The notes: generated by a model from the letters alone, not told the origin. A stretch of 64,000 nucleotides of DNA from Vreelandella nigrificans (GCF_002374315.1 NZ_NWUX01000023.1:1-64000); one strand, 5' to 3'. Numbered from the stretch's first letter, positions 17,686 through 26,629 are shown. Numbers and translations are program-made.

Positions 17686-19127
17686 TACGTGTAGGTGGCG
17701 AGAAGACGGGTCAGGATATGCCTTAGGCGTAATGCTTCGGCGGTTAGAGTGCGCCCTGAGAGCATGCCAATACCTAGAATCAGGCCACTACGGGAGTCTT
17801 CTTCTGAGCAAACCAGGCTCAGTGGGCGGGTGATGAGGTGTGACTGTAACAACTTGCGTGCGATACGCCGGTCGTCAACCTCTGGGGAAAACTGTAGACA
17901 CAGACTGATAGAGTGGCTTGGTGGAGATACATCAATCACTCCGGGGACCTGCACCAACTGATCATGCATTACCTGTTGACGTGCCAGGTAGTCGCGCTGG
18001 ATTCGGCGGTACCAAGTGTCCAGGTCGCCTTCGGCTAGGAACTGCGCCAGGGTGGCCTGATCCAGTAAGCGTCCTTCGCGAAATACTTCGCTGCGCAGGC
18101 GGTTAAGCGAATCCACGAGGCTATGGGGGGCAACCAGGTAGCCAAGACGTAAGCCTGGAAACATCAGCTTGGAAAAAGACCCTACCAGTAGATGTTGGCT
18201 GGAGTGGCCATCAAACATCAGGCTGGTGCTGTCTTCTCCGGTGAATTCGTAATCATCTTCCAGTACGTAGCGGGGCTGCACTTCATCGCAAAGTGCCTGA
18301 CGGTGTGCCCGTGATGTGGCGATACTCAGAGGGTAGTGATGAGACCCAGTGAAGTAGGCTAGCTGCACGGGTTTTGATGAGTCTCGTGGTGCATGGCCTG
18401 TTTCTGGGTGCCAGGCCACGCGCTCCACTGTTGCACCGACGGCGGTGAAGATGTTGTGCGCTCCCCAGTAACAGGGCGACTCCATCAGTACGCGGTCCCC
18501 TACATCGGATAGCGCCAGAGCACATAGCTCGATGCCGTTATGGGTGCCGTCTGTGATGATGATTTGGTCAGTGTCACAGGCTAAACGGCGCCAGCGCCAG
18601 AGAAAATCACGAATGGCGCGCTTGAGTGGCCCGTAGCCGCCGCCAGAGTAAGATAGTAGCAGCACATTGCGCGGGACGGTAACGCTGGCATAAAGCTCTC
18701 GCCATTTGGCCATGGGGAACTGGGTGATATCCGGAATGCCAGGCATAAACGCGCCACTTTGGATGGCGCTAGCGCTGTGGGCCTGAAGTATTTCATTTGC
18801 ACGGGAGGAGAGCTGTGCGGTGTCTGGTGGTAGCGCTTGGCGAGAAGACACGGGGCGCCGGGTCCAGGTGCCTTGGCCTTGGCCGGTGATGATATAGCCT
18901 TCCTCAACAAGCACCCGCATTGCCTGGGCCAAGGTGTCTCGTGCCACTCCAAGTTGGCTGCATAGCGCGCGATGTGCCGGGAGCCGACTTCCTTCTGGCC
19001 AGTCGTGCAGGATCGCTAGCCTCAGTGCTTGCTCAATACGTACGCTCTTGCCCAGCTGTTCTGGCTGCAGGCTGAAATACTCCATCAAGGGTGCCAGGGA
19101 AAGACTTGGAGCCATGGTTTTCACCAT
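17685..19127 (-). CDS. MocR/GabR-family regulator (GntR wHTH fused to aminotransferase fold)
   Basis: The 480-residue protein has an N-terminal GntR winged helix (about 25-95, with L-P-A-H-R-A-L-C-S-Q-L-G-V-A-R-D-T). A PLP-dependent type I aminotransferase domain runs from about 125 to 475. The PLP-anchoring lysine is in S-F-S-K at about residue 320, and L-E-D-D-Y-E-F supplies the conserved aspartate. GabR, PdxR and TauR share this design and bind an effector through PLP. It is divergent from gabD and lies between two copies of a shared operator motif, so it probably controls both gabDT and the TRAP operon. Two ATGs (19127, 19115) compete and neither has a strong ribosome site. Confidence 0.93.
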   Translation of the reverse strand: MVKTMAPSLSLAPLMEYFSLQPEQLGKSVRIEQALRLAILHDWPEGSRLPAHRALCSQLGVARDTLAQAMRVLVEEGYIITGQGQGTWTRRPVSSRQALPPDTAQLSSRANEILQAHSASAIQSGAFMPGIPDITQFPMAKWRELYASVTVPRNVLLLSYSGGGYGPLKRAIRDFLWRWRRLACDTDQIIITDGTHNGIELCALALSDVGDRVLMESPCYWGAHNIFTAVGATVERVAWHPETGHAPRDSSKPVQLAYFTGSHHYPLSIATSRAHRQALCDEVQPRYVLEDDYEFTGEDSTSLMFDGHSSQHLLVGSFSKLMFPGLRLGYLVAPHSLVDSLNRLRSEVFREGRLLDQATLAQFLAEGDLDTWYRRIQRDYLARQQVMHDQLVQVPGVIDVSPPSHSISLCLQFSPEVDDRRIARKLLQSHLITRPLSLVCSEEDSRSGLILGIGMLSGRTLTAEALRLRHILTRLLATYT

Positions 19128-19175
19128 CAGAGGAAAGAGAAAGAAGCCGAAGAGATTATGCCGTGAATCTGATCT

Positions 19176-19234
19176 ATTGGTCCAGTTGGTTAGGTAATTG
19201 GTCCATTGGTGGGTGGCGTCATAACTGCTAGCGT
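19176..19234 (+). promoter_or_regulatory. Predicted MocR operator pair and promoter for gabDT
   Basis: ATTGGTCCA occurs at 19176-19184 and ATTGGTCCAT at 19197-19206 (21 bp start to start). Then follow 20 bases and GCTAGCGT at 19227-19234. A TTGGTG at 19206-19211 could be a -35, 17 bp before TAGCGT. Spacing and order match the element facing the TRAP operon at 17627-17685. This is the shared intergenic region of the mocR-like gene and gabD. Confidence 0.75.
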
Positions 19235-19264
19235 GCTTACTGATAACAATATCAGGAGATCTCC

Positions 19265-20719
19265 ATGACTCTGATTAAATCGCTGTTGATCGATGGTACT
19301 GCAGCGGCACTTGTGGGGGGGCGCTGGCGTACTGGTTCCAAGTCTTTCCCCGTGACTAACCCTGCGACTGGTGAGTTGCTAGCTCAGGTGGCTGACCTGG
19401 GGGCGGACGATGCTCGCGATGCCGTGGCTGCGGCCCATGCCGCGTGGGGGAGCTGGAAAGCGGTACCGGCTAAACAGCGGGCGGCTATCTTGCGGGCTTG
19501 GTTTGAACGCATTCATGAACACGCTGACGAGCTGGCCGAGCTGATGACCCTGGAGCAAGGTAAGCCACTGGCTGAGGCGCGCGGTGAAGTTACCTATGGG
19601 GCGAGTTTCATCGAGTTTTTTGCCGAAGAAGCTAAGCGTATGTCAGGAGAAACACTACCTACTCACGCCTCTGACAAACGTCTACTGGTGCTACGTGAGC
19701 CGGTTGGTGTGGTCGCGGCCATTACCCCGTGGAACTTCCCTATGGCTATGATCACCCGCAAGTGCGCGCCGGCCATTGCCGCTGGCTGCACAGTGGTGAT
19801 CAAACCAGCCGAGGCGACGCCGCTTACCGCCCTTGCACTTGCCAAGCTGGCTGGTGAAGCCGGTATGCCTGATGGGGTGATCAACGTGGTTACCGCATCG
19901 CTGCCAGCAGCAGTAGGGGATGTGCTGACGACTGACCCAAGGGTTCGTAAAGTGTCCTTTACGGGGTCAACGCCGGTGGGCAAGAAGCTACTGGCGCAGT
20001 GTGCGGGGACCGTTAAAAAAGTATCCATGGAGCTGGGGGGGAATGCTCCCTTCATCGTATTTGATGATGCTGACCTGGACGCTGCCGTATCGGGTGCCAT
20101 CGCTTCTAAGTACCGTAATGCCGGTCAGACCTGTGTCTGTACCAATCGTTTTTTGGTGCAGGACGGCATCTACGACGCATTTATTGAAGCGCTGGCTGAG
20201 AAAGTCAAAGCGTTGTCGGTGGGTGATGGACGGGAGCCAGGCACATTGGTTGGCCCGTTAATCAACCAAGCCGCAGTGGATAAGGTACAGCGTCATGTGG
20301 ATGACGCTGTGGCCAAAGGTGGACGCTTGCTATGTGGTGGTCACTCCCATGCGTTGGGCCATAGCTTTTATGTTCCCACCGTGATCGCCGATGCCACGCC
20401 CGAAATGAGTGTCGCTAGTGAAGAAACCTTCGGCCCGCTGGCGCCAGTGTTTCGCTTCCAAGATGAAGAGGAAGCCATTGCCATGGCCAATGATACACCC
20501 TTCGGCCTTGCCGCTTACTTCTATGCGCGTGATTACCGCCGCATCTGGCGTGTGATGGAAGGCTTGGAGTACGGCATGGTTGGGGTCAATGAAGGGCTGA
20601 TCTCCACTGAAGTTGCGCCTTTTGGTGGCATTAAAGAGTCCGGGCTGGGGCGCGAGGGATCACACCACGGCCTTGAGGATTTCACCGAGCTTAAGTACGT
20701 CTGCGTGGGTGGGCTTTAA
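19265..20719 (+). CDS. gabD: NAD(P)-dependent succinate-semialdehyde dehydrogenase
   Basis: This enzyme oxidises succinate semialdehyde to succinate, the second step of GABA degradation; relatives also act on glutarate semialdehyde. The 484-residue aldehyde dehydrogenase has the catalytic base E256 in M-E-L-G-G-N and the nucleophile C290 in N-A-G-Q-T-C. It also has the F-T-G-S-T-x-V-G-K cofactor loop and P-F-G-G-x-K-E-S-G-L-G-R-E-G near the end. AGGAG lies seven bases before the ATG. It is followed by gabT after about 80 bp, probably as one transcript. Confidence 0.95.
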   Translation: MTLIKSLLIDGTAAALVGGRWRTGSKSFPVTNPATGELLAQVADLGADDARDAVAAAHAAWGSWKAVPAKQRAAILRAWFERIHEHADELAELMTLEQGKPLAEARGEVTYGASFIEFFAEEAKRMSGETLPTHASDKRLLVLREPVGVVAAITPWNFPMAMITRKCAPAIAAGCTVVIKPAEATPLTALALAKLAGEAGMPDGVINVVTASLPAAVGDVLTTDPRVRKVSFTGSTPVGKKLLAQCAGTVKKVSMELGGNAPFIVFDDADLDAAVSGAIASKYRNAGQTCVCTNRFLVQDGIYDAFIEALAEKVKALSVGDGREPGTLVGPLINQAAVDKVQRHVDDAVAKGGRLLCGGHSHALGHSFYVPTVIADATPEMSVASEETFGPLAPVFRFQDEEEAIAMANDTPFGLAAYFYARDYRRIWRVMEGLEYGMVGVNEGLISTEVAPFGGIKESGLGREGSHHGLEDFTELKYVCVGGL

Positions 20720-20800
20720 CTCGCCGCTTAGTCTTTCTTGGCTCTGTGTCTGAGCCCTTTTAACAGTTTATTAGCCCTGATAATTAGCAAGGATTTGTTC

Positions 20801-22087
20801 ATGACCAATACATTCACCAATGCTGAATTGAATGAACTCAAAAAGCGCTTTGTTGCCAACGGAGCCGCTACGCCAACCGAGCAGTTCGTGGCGCGTGCTG
20901 AGAATGCCGAGTTGTGGGATGAGGATGGCCGACGCTGGATCGATTTTGCCGGAGGTATCGGCGTGCTCAACCTGGGCCACCGTCATCCCCGTATCGTCAA
21001 GGCCGTGCAGGAGCAATTAGAGCGTGTGATGCATACCTGCTCGGCGGTTATCTCCTACGCACCCTATGTACAACTGTGCCAACGGCTGTGCGAAAAGGTG
21101 CCCGTCAAGGGGCCAGAGCGCAAGGCAATGCTGGTTAATACCGGTGCTGAGGCGCTGGAAAATGCGGTCAAGATTGCTCGTGCTGCCACTGGCCGTTCCG
21201 GTGTTATTACCTTCGACGGCGCCTTCCACGGTCGCACCATGTTAACGTTGGCCATGACCGGCAAGGTACTGCCTTACAAGAATGATTTCGGCCCTATGCC
21301 GGGCGATGTCTATCGCGCGCCTTACCCCAACCCGCTGCACGGTATTAGCGATGAGATGGCGCTTAGTGGGATAGAGAAGCTTTTCAAAACCGATATCCCG
21401 GCACATCGAGTAGCGGCGATTGTGATCGAGCCGGTTCAGGGGGAGGGCGGTTTTTATATAGCTTCGCCAAGCTTTTTGAAAGCACTGCGCGAGCTCTGTG
21501 ACCGTCATGGCATCCTGTTGATTGCTGATGAGGTGCAATCGGGCTTTGCTCGTACCGGCAAGTTGTTTGCCCTGGAGCATAGCGGCATCGAGGCGGACCT
21601 ACTGACGACCGCTAAGTCGCTGGCGAACGGCATGCCGCTATCGGCGGTCGTAGGCACTGCTGAGATTATGGACTCCTCTGGCCCTGGCTCTTTGGGGGGG
21701 ACTTACAGCGGCAATCCTCTTTCCTGTGCTGCTGCGCTGGCCGTGCTGGACACGATTGAGGAGGAGAACATCCTGGCGCGGAGTGAGAAGATGGGCCATC
21801 TGCTCGCCGAGCGCTTCGCTGTTTGGGAGCAACGCTTCGAGATGGTGAGCTATCCGCGTAATCTTGGCGCCATGGCGGCCTTCGAGCTGCTTGATGCTAA
21901 CGGAAAGCCCGACACCACCATGGCTCAGGCGCTGTGTGCCAAAGCCCGTGAGCAAGGACTGATCCTGCTCTCCTGTGGTTTTTACGGCAATACCATTCGC
22001 GTCTTGGTGCCGATTACAGCGCCATCTGATGTACTTGAGGAGGGCCTGGCTATCATCGAGCACTCGTTGGAAGCGCTCGCGGGCTGA
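20801..22087 (+). CDS. gabT: 4-aminobutyrate aminotransferase
   Basis: GabT moves the amino group of GABA (or 5-aminovalerate) to 2-oxoglutarate, giving a semialdehyde for GabD. The 428-residue class III aminotransferase has the D-E-V-Q-S-G-F-A-R-T motif and the PLP lysine K272 in T-T-A-K-S-L-A-N-G-M-P. The G-G-T-Y-S-G-N-P-L segment is also present. The ATG at 20801 is chosen because AAGGA lies before it and the protein then starts like other GabT proteins. It is the distal gene of gabDT and is followed by a strong terminator. Confidence 0.95.
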   Translation: MTNTFTNAELNELKKRFVANGAATPTEQFVARAENAELWDEDGRRWIDFAGGIGVLNLGHRHPRIVKAVQEQLERVMHTCSAVISYAPYVQLCQRLCEKVPVKGPERKAMLVNTGAEALENAVKIARAATGRSGVITFDGAFHGRTMLTLAMTGKVLPYKNDFGPMPGDVYRAPYPNPLHGISDEMALSGIEKLFKTDIPAHRVAAIVIEPVQGEGGFYIASPSFLKALRELCDRHGILLIADEVQSGFARTGKLFALEHSGIEADLLTTAKSLANGMPLSAVVGTAEIMDSSGPGSLGGTYSGNPLSCAAALAVLDTIEEENILARSEKMGHLLAERFAVWEQRFEMVSYPRNLGAMAAFELLDANGKPDTTMAQALCAKAREQGLILLSCGFYGNTIRVLVPITAPSDVLEEGLAIIEHSLEALAG

Positions 22088-22161
22088 TGCGGTAGAGGGA
22101 GTAGGTGTTAATGCTTTTATGAGTTGGCGGTACTAACGAACTGTTTGCTGTTGACCGTTTG

Positions 22162-22204
22162 GAAGCAGCCCGCGCCCACTGCGCTGGCTGCTTCTTTTTT
22201 TAAC
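22162..22204 (+). terminator. Rho-independent terminator of gabDT
   Basis: The stem GAAGCAGCC (22162-22170) pairs with GGCTGCTTC (22186-22194) and is followed at once by a run of Ts. Confidence 0.88.
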
Positions 22205-22213
22205 AAAGTTGTT

Positions 22214-22252
22214 TCTTTTTTACAAAACAGGCCAGCCCAGTGGGCTGACCTG
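22214..22252 (-). terminator. Terminator of the small HTH gene
   Basis: A near-perfect palindrome at 22228-22252 (CAGGCCAGCCCA with TGGGCTGACCTG) is followed on the minus strand by TTTTGTAAAAAAG. It lies just downstream of the minus-strand HTH gene. Confidence 0.65.
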
Positions 22253-22293
22253 TGTTGAGAAATAAGTGAGTTACTGTTTAGTAGCAGCTGCTG

Positions 22294-22566
22294 CTATGGC
22301 GCCTCCAGCTCTAAGGTACGCCGCAGGACATTGAGCTCGTCAATGTTGAGATGCTCTAGCCTTCCGGCGAGCAGGTCGCTGACTTTTTGTACTGGAAGGC
22401 CGGCCTTGCGGGCTATTTCGCGGCTTCCCAGCTCTGATACAGCGATCAGGCGAGTGATTATACGCATTAGGCGCGTACGTTTTTCTAAATCCCTGACATC
22501 TAGGTCAGGGCTGCTTCGCGGAGGATCTAGCGTTTCTGCGTGAGCAGTTGAGTATGCCGTACTCAT
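22294..22566 (-). CDS. Small XRE-like helix-turn-helix protein
   Basis: This 90-residue protein has a Cro/C1-type helix-turn-helix at about 37-80. The recognition-helix region reads S-R-E-I-A-R-K-A-G-L-P-V-Q-K-V-S-D-L-L-A-G, followed by L-N-I-D-E-L. Such proteins act as small repressors or as antitoxins beside a toxin gene, but no partner toxin gene is next to it. It stands alone on the minus strand between gabT and purE with its own terminator. The target is unknown, and the Asp/Pro-rich N-terminal 30 residues are probably disordered. Confidence 0.75.
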   Translation of the reverse strand: MSTAYSTAHAETLDPPRSSPDLDVRDLEKRTRLMRIITRLIAVSELGSREIARKAGLPVQKVSDLLAGRLEHLNIDELNVLRRTLELEAP

Positions 22567-22782
22567 GTGACTCCATCAGTCTGAAATGACAATCACACAA
22601 TGCCGTCAAGTCGCGCGCTTTTCAATGCCTAATTTGATGAAAATTTCACGACAATTGCCAAGCCCGCAAACGACAGGCTCTGGTAAACTATGTGCCTTCC
22701 TATTTTCTAACGAGCCGTCTATGGCGCTTGGCTCGTTAAACGCATTATTGCTTTAGCAGGCCATTGGCCGAGGAGTTTTTGC

Positions 22783-23295
22783 ATGTCGAACAGCGCACCC
22801 AAAGTGGGCGTGATCATGGGGTCGAAGTCTGACTGGCCGGTTATGGAGCACGCGGTGGCGATGTTAGAGCGGTTGGGCGTTGCCTATGAAACCCGTGTGG
22901 TTTCTGCTCATCGCACCCCTGACTTGCTGTTCGAATATGCGAAGAGTGCTGCCGAGCGTGGCCTGCAGGTGATTGTTGCAGGAGCCGGTGGTGCGGCCCA
23001 TTTGCCGGGCATGGTTGCCTCACAAACGGCGTTGCCAGTGTTAGGCGTGCCGGTCGAATCCAAAGCGTTGAAAGGCTTGGATTCGCTGCTTTCTATCGCC
23101 CAGATGCCGGGTGGTATTGCGGTGGGTACGCTGGCGATTGGCAAAGCGGGGGCAACTAACGCAGGGTTGCTGGCAGCACAAATTATCGGTTTGCAAGACT
23201 CCGCCGTCCGTGAAGCCGTTGAGGCTTTCCGCGCTGAGCAAACACAACTCGTGCTGGATAACCCCGACCCGCGCCCCGATGCGGAAGCGAATTAA
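22783..23295 (+). CDS. purE: N5-carboxyaminoimidazole ribonucleotide mutase
   Basis: PurE converts N5-CAIR, made by PurK, into CAIR in purine synthesis. The 170-residue protein has the class I signature G-S-K-S-D-W at about 13-18 and S-A-H-R-T-P at about 41-46. The [11 protein letters not shown] segment and the C-terminal [13 protein letters not shown] are also present. GAGGAG precedes the ATG at proper spacing. purK follows after 12 bp, so they form one operon. Confidence 0.96.
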   Translation: MSNSAPKVGVIMGSKSDWPVMEHAVAMLERLGVAYETRVVSAHRTPDLLFEYAKSAAERGLQVIVAGAGGAAHLPGMVASQTALPVLGVPVESKALKGLDSLLSIAQMPGGIAVGTLAIGKAGATNAGLLAAQIIGLQDSAVREAVEAFRAEQTQLVLDNPDPRPDAEAN

Positions 23296-23307
23296 GGAGT
23301 CCTGGCG

Positions 23308-24447
23308 ATGAGCTCTGGCATTTCAAAAAACATCGGTGTGTTAGGCGCTGGCCAGTTAGGCCGTATGCTGGCGCTAGCAGGCTACCCTTTGGGTAATCGC
23401 TTTACGTTTCTGGATACCACCGGCAGCCCTAGTGCAGGTATTGGAGAGGTAATTGTCGACCCCAATAACCAGCATCTGGCGGAATTTCTCGATAAGGTTG
23501 ATGTAGTGACCTACGAGTTTGAGCACCTGCCTGTGGAACTCGTTAAACATATTGAGCAGCACAAGCCGGTATATCCGGGTAGCCGTGCCATTGCCGTTTG
23601 CCAAAACCGCGTTGAAGAGAAAGCACTATTTGATCGTCTGGGTATCCCGACGGCTGCTTATCGCGTAGTAGAAAGCGCTGAACAGCTTGCAGCAGCGGCG
23701 GCTGAGCTGGGCTGTCCGGTGGTCGCCAAGTCGGTTACCGAAGGTTATGACGGCAAAGGCCAAGCGGTGCTAAAAGCGCCCGAGCAAGCTCAGCAGGCGT
23801 GGGACTCCATCGGTCACCCGCAGTTGGTCGTTGAAGCCTTTGTTGATTTTGTGCGCGAAGTCTCAATGATTGCTGTGCGTGGCCGTGATGGGGAAGTGGT
23901 GTTCTACCCCATGGCTGAAAATCAGCACGTTGATGGCATTCTGCGCTATTCCGTGGCCCCGTTGCCGGATTTAGATGCCAGTGTTCAGCAAACTGCCGAT
24001 AACTATATTCGTGCATTGTTGGATGAGCTGGACTACGTGGGCGTGCTGGCGCTTGAGCTATTTCAAACTCGTGATGGTAGTTTGCTGGCCAATGAAATGG
24101 CTCCGCGGGTGCATAATTCTGGCCACTGGACCATGGATGGTGCGGTCACGAGCCAGTTTGAAAACCATCTTCGCGCTGTACAAGGGCTGCCTTTGGGAAG
24201 TACGGATGCAATTGCCCCTACCTGCATGGTCAATGTCATTGGCTGTGAAGGCGATAACGCTGCGATGCTGGCGATAGCCAATACTCACCTACACCGCTAT
24301 GACAAAGATGGGCGGGCAGGGCGCAAGCTTGCCCATGTCAATGTGGTCGCAAATACCCACGCTGAACTGCTTGAGAAGGTTCGCGCCTGCCAAGCATTAA
24401 TACCTGATGCACCTCCTGTTGCGTGGAGCTTCGAAGCGTTGCTTTAG
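23308..24447 (+). CDS. purK: 5-(carboxyamino)imidazole ribonucleotide synthase
   Basis: PurK uses ATP and bicarbonate to carboxylate AIR to N5-CAIR, the substrate of PurE. The 379-residue ATP-grasp protein opens with the dinucleotide-like G-V-L-G-A-G-Q-L-G-R-M-L. It contains the Y-D-G-K-G-Q ATP-grasp loop and the metal-binding N-E-M-A-P-R-V-H-N-S-G-H-W-T segment. AAGGAG lies before the ATG. It is the second gene of purEK, followed by short tandem repeats and a bidirectional terminator. Confidence 0.96.
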   Translation: MSSGISKNIGVLGAGQLGRMLALAGYPLGNRFTFLDTTGSPSAGIGEVIVDPNNQHLAEFLDKVDVVTYEFEHLPVELVKHIEQHKPVYPGSRAIAVCQNRVEEKALFDRLGIPTAAYRVVESAEQLAAAAAELGCPVVAKSVTEGYDGKGQAVLKAPEQAQQAWDSIGHPQLVVEAFVDFVREVSMIAVRGRDGEVVFYPMAENQHVDGILRYSVAPLPDLDASVQQTADNYIRALLDELDYVGVLALELFQTRDGSLLANEMAPRVHNSGHWTMDGAVTSQFENHLRAVQGLPLGSTDAIAPTCMVNVIGCEGDNAAMLAIANTHLHRYDKDGRAGRKLAHVNVVANTHAELLEKVRACQALIPDAPPVAWSFEALL

Positions 24448-24490
24448 TTCATGCAGCTTTAAGTTCATGCAGCTTTAGTTCGTGCATTGA
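24446..24490. repeat. Tandem repeat after purK (15-16 bp, 2.6 copies)
   Basis: AGTTCATGCAGCTTTA (24446-24461) is repeated at 24462-24476 and begins again at 24477 as AGTTCGTGCA. It lies between the purK stop and its terminator. Confidence 0.75.
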
Positions 24491-24493
24491 GGC

Positions 24494-24523
24494 AAAACGC
24501 CGCCCTATTGAGGGCGGCGTTTT
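24494..24523. terminator. Bidirectional terminator between purK and the traX-like gene
   Basis: The stem AAAACGCCGCCCT/AGGGCGGCGTTTT carries a T-run on one side and A-run on the other. It can therefore end both purEK and the convergent minus-strand gene. Confidence 0.88.
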
Positions 24524-24527
24524 GTTA

Positions 24528-25352
24528 TTAACCAGCCAATTGGCCGCTCAGCAATAGCCATAAAGCAATCAGCGCGAAGTGACCAGGATACCAGGCTAAC
24601 CAGAGGCGACGCGGCATAGCAAGCGCAACAGGCGGTATACGTTGAGCCGCCCCTGCGGCTAGCACAAGCACTACCACGCAGGTGGCCACGGTGAACGATT
24701 TAGCCATGTCGGATGCATTCATCTGGCCGGCTATCCACAAAACAGGAAAAGCTGCCAATCCAGCCCAAAGGCGTGACTTAAGTGCCTCATGGGTACCATT
24801 AAGTGCCTGCATAGCAAACATAAATAGCGGAATTAGCAGCAAACCATTGTGGCCATACTCCACCCAAAACCCGAGCAGGTACCAAACGGTAACGACCAAC
24901 CCTGCGCTAAATACTAGCCAGCCGAAGCCAATTGTCTGCTGTTGGTAGTGCTGCCAGCCTTGGCGTACCAGCGCGCCTATGGCTAAACCACTGGCTAGCG
25001 TAAAGCAGACGTTGAGGATAAAAGCGTCGGAGGCACGCGGCATCATCATGTAGGGGATTTGGGCCGCTAAACCGATAATTAAAATACGCCACGAGTAGCG
25101 CAGTGGGTTGCGGGTGTTAAATAGCCCGTGCCAAGCCACCATGGCAGCAAACAGTGGAAAGGCGATACGGCCAATCGAAGAGCCTGCCCAATTTAAGTCC
25201 CAATCACCTGGGAGCACATAGCGGGTGAGATGGTCTACCGTCATAGTGAACAGCGCCAACCACTGGCCCCATGCTGTCCAGTGGGAAGAGGGGCGTGACG
25301 TCTCTCTTGTGTCTGCTATTGGTGACAAATGTGCCGCTGTTTGTTCGGTCAT
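24528..25352 (-). CDS. TraX-family integral membrane protein
   Basis: The protein has about 274 residues and some eight hydrophobic segments. It has TraX family features: a T-x-D-H motif (T-M-T-V-D-H) in the first helix, followed by G-R-I-A-F-P-L-F-A-A-M-V-A. TraX was first known as the F-pilin acetylase, but chromosomal homologues are of uncertain acyltransferase function. The start at 25352 follows a near-perfect GGGAGGT. No conjugation genes are nearby, so pilin acetylation is unlikely here. It is the last minus-strand gene before purK. Confidence 0.82.
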   Translation of the reverse strand: MTEQTAAHLSPIADTRETSRPSSHWTAWGQWLALFTMTVDHLTRYVLPGDWDLNWAGSSIGRIAFPLFAAMVAWHGLFNTRNPLRYSWRILIIGLAAQIPYMMMPRASDAFILNVCFTLASGLAIGALVRQGWQHYQQQTIGFGWLVFSAGLVVTVWYLLGFWVEYGHNGLLLIPLFMFAMQALNGTHEALKSRLWAGLAAFPVLWIAGQMNASDMAKSFTVATCVVVLVLAAGAAQRIPPVALAMPRRLWLAWYPGHFALIALWLLLSGQLAG

Positions 25353-25443
25353 GATACCTCCCTGTAAATAACCACGATGGAGTAAAGACCTGTTTTGGCT
25401 GGGCAAGTTCGCCATTACGCGTAGCGCCTGTTATTCACGCAGA

Positions 25444-26595
25444 TTACAGCGTGCTCATACCATAAACCGGTTTGCCTAATGCCCATACTTGTTCAATTGC
25501 CCAGCGCCCTTCTGTCAGTACGATAAAGTCAGCGTCGGCGCCAGCGTGTAGGCGGCCTTTATGAGGTAGTTTTAATGCATCGGCGGCAGTGGTGGCGGCA
25601 CAGCGCAGCGCTTGCTCCATGCTAATGTGGTGCTCATTGATGCACTCACCAAGCACCTCAAATAAGCTACTTAATTTTCCCGGTTTTAAGCCAATAAAGC
25701 GATGTTGCTCGTCAAATTCTGGAAGTGAGGCATTGGCATCTGAAGAGAGGCTGAGTTGACTGGGAGCAATACGTGCGCGTAGTGCCCGAGCCACTGCCTC
25801 CGATGCTGGGACTTCACCCTTGGCAAGGAGCTCTGGGGTTGAGCTGGTAGTGAAGTCGATCCGGCCGCCTTCACGGGCAAAACGCAGGCCATCTTCAAGC
25901 AAAGCGGAGGTTCTGTTGATGTGGGTGGGGTAAAACTGTGCCAAAGGAATAGCGCTGTGCTTCGCCACTTGGCGTAGCGGTTCCAGGTGTGAGTCGGCAT
26001 CGCCAGTATGAATAAATACAATGCCCGATTTTCCTGCTAATAGGCCAGCGGTACGCGCTTCGGAGGCTAGGCGTGTCAGCTCGTGGGTGTTGGGCTGAGA
26101 GCCGCGATGGTCGCTAATCGCCACTTCCCCAACGCCGATAAATTCTGGGATATAAAGAATATCACTCGCTACCGAGCCGGTTAGTGTCACCGGAGGCAGC
26201 TGGTAGGAGCCAGTGTAGGCATAGGTGGTTAAGCCACCAGCAGCGAGTTCTCGGGCTTTACCGATTAGGTTAGCCGGCGTACGGGTAAGAGCGTCGGTGC
26301 CTAGAGCGCCAATCAGTGTAGTAACACCAGAGGCGCAAGCGTCTTCAATGCTAAGCTCAGCGGTACGATTACCAAAACCGCCTTCGCCGCCACCGCCGAT
26401 GTAGTGCACAAGTGGGTCTACCAGGCCTGGGATCACTCTGCGCCCTTCAAGGTCTAGCGTGTTGATCAGTGCACCCACGTTTACCTGCTCTGTGGCATCA
26501 AGAACCGCAGCAATACGTTGGTCGGCAATCAGTAAGTGGCACAGGCCGCGTGGCTCTGGCGTAAACAGTTGAGCATTTTTAACAAGAGTCAGCAT
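25444..26595 (-). CDS. iadA: IadA-like isoaspartyl dipeptidase with altered metal ligands
   Basis: IadA enzymes cleave beta-aspartyl (isoaspartyl) dipeptides left from damaged proteins. The 383-residue amidohydrolase keeps the hallmark I-G-G-G-G-E-G-G, S-D-H-R-G-S, T-H-I-N-R and L-S-S-D segments. Two ligand positions differ from E. coli IadA as I remember it: the first histidine of the H-x-H motif is Leu62 (P-L-V-H), and the carboxylated lysine before A-I-S-D-H-R is Glu157. Glutamate is tolerated in some amidohydrolases, but loss of the first histidine is unusual, so activity is uncertain. It lies downstream of an amino-acid ABC transporter block. Confidence 0.85.
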   Translation of the reverse strand: MLTLVKNAQLFTPEPRGLCHLLIADQRIAAVLDATEQVNVGALINTLDLEGRRVIPGLVDPLVHYIGGGGEGGFGNRTAELSIEDACASGVTTLIGALGTDALTRTPANLIGKARELAAGGLTTYAYTGSYQLPPVTLTGSVASDILYIPEFIGVGEVAISDHRGSQPNTHELTRLASEARTAGLLAGKSGIVFIHTGDADSHLEPLRQVAKHSAIPLAQFYPTHINRTSALLEDGLRFAREGGRIDFTTSSTPELLAKGEVPASEAVARALRARIAPSQLSLSSDANASLPEFDEQHRFIGLKPGKLSSLFEVLGECINEHHISMEQALRCAATTAADALKLPHKGRLHAGADADFIVLTEGRWAIEQVWALGKPVYGMSTL

Positions 26596-26629
26596 GTGTT
26601 TCCCTGAGGAATCAACAGATATGAAGTGA

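Noticed and set aside
22294..22566. Antitoxin of a toxin-antitoxin pair
   Set aside because: No toxin-like small gene is adjacent on the same strand, so only a generic HTH protein is called.
24528..25352. Remnant of a conjugative element because of TraX similarity
   Set aside because: There are no other transfer genes, relaxase or plasmid features; chromosomal TraX homologues are common.
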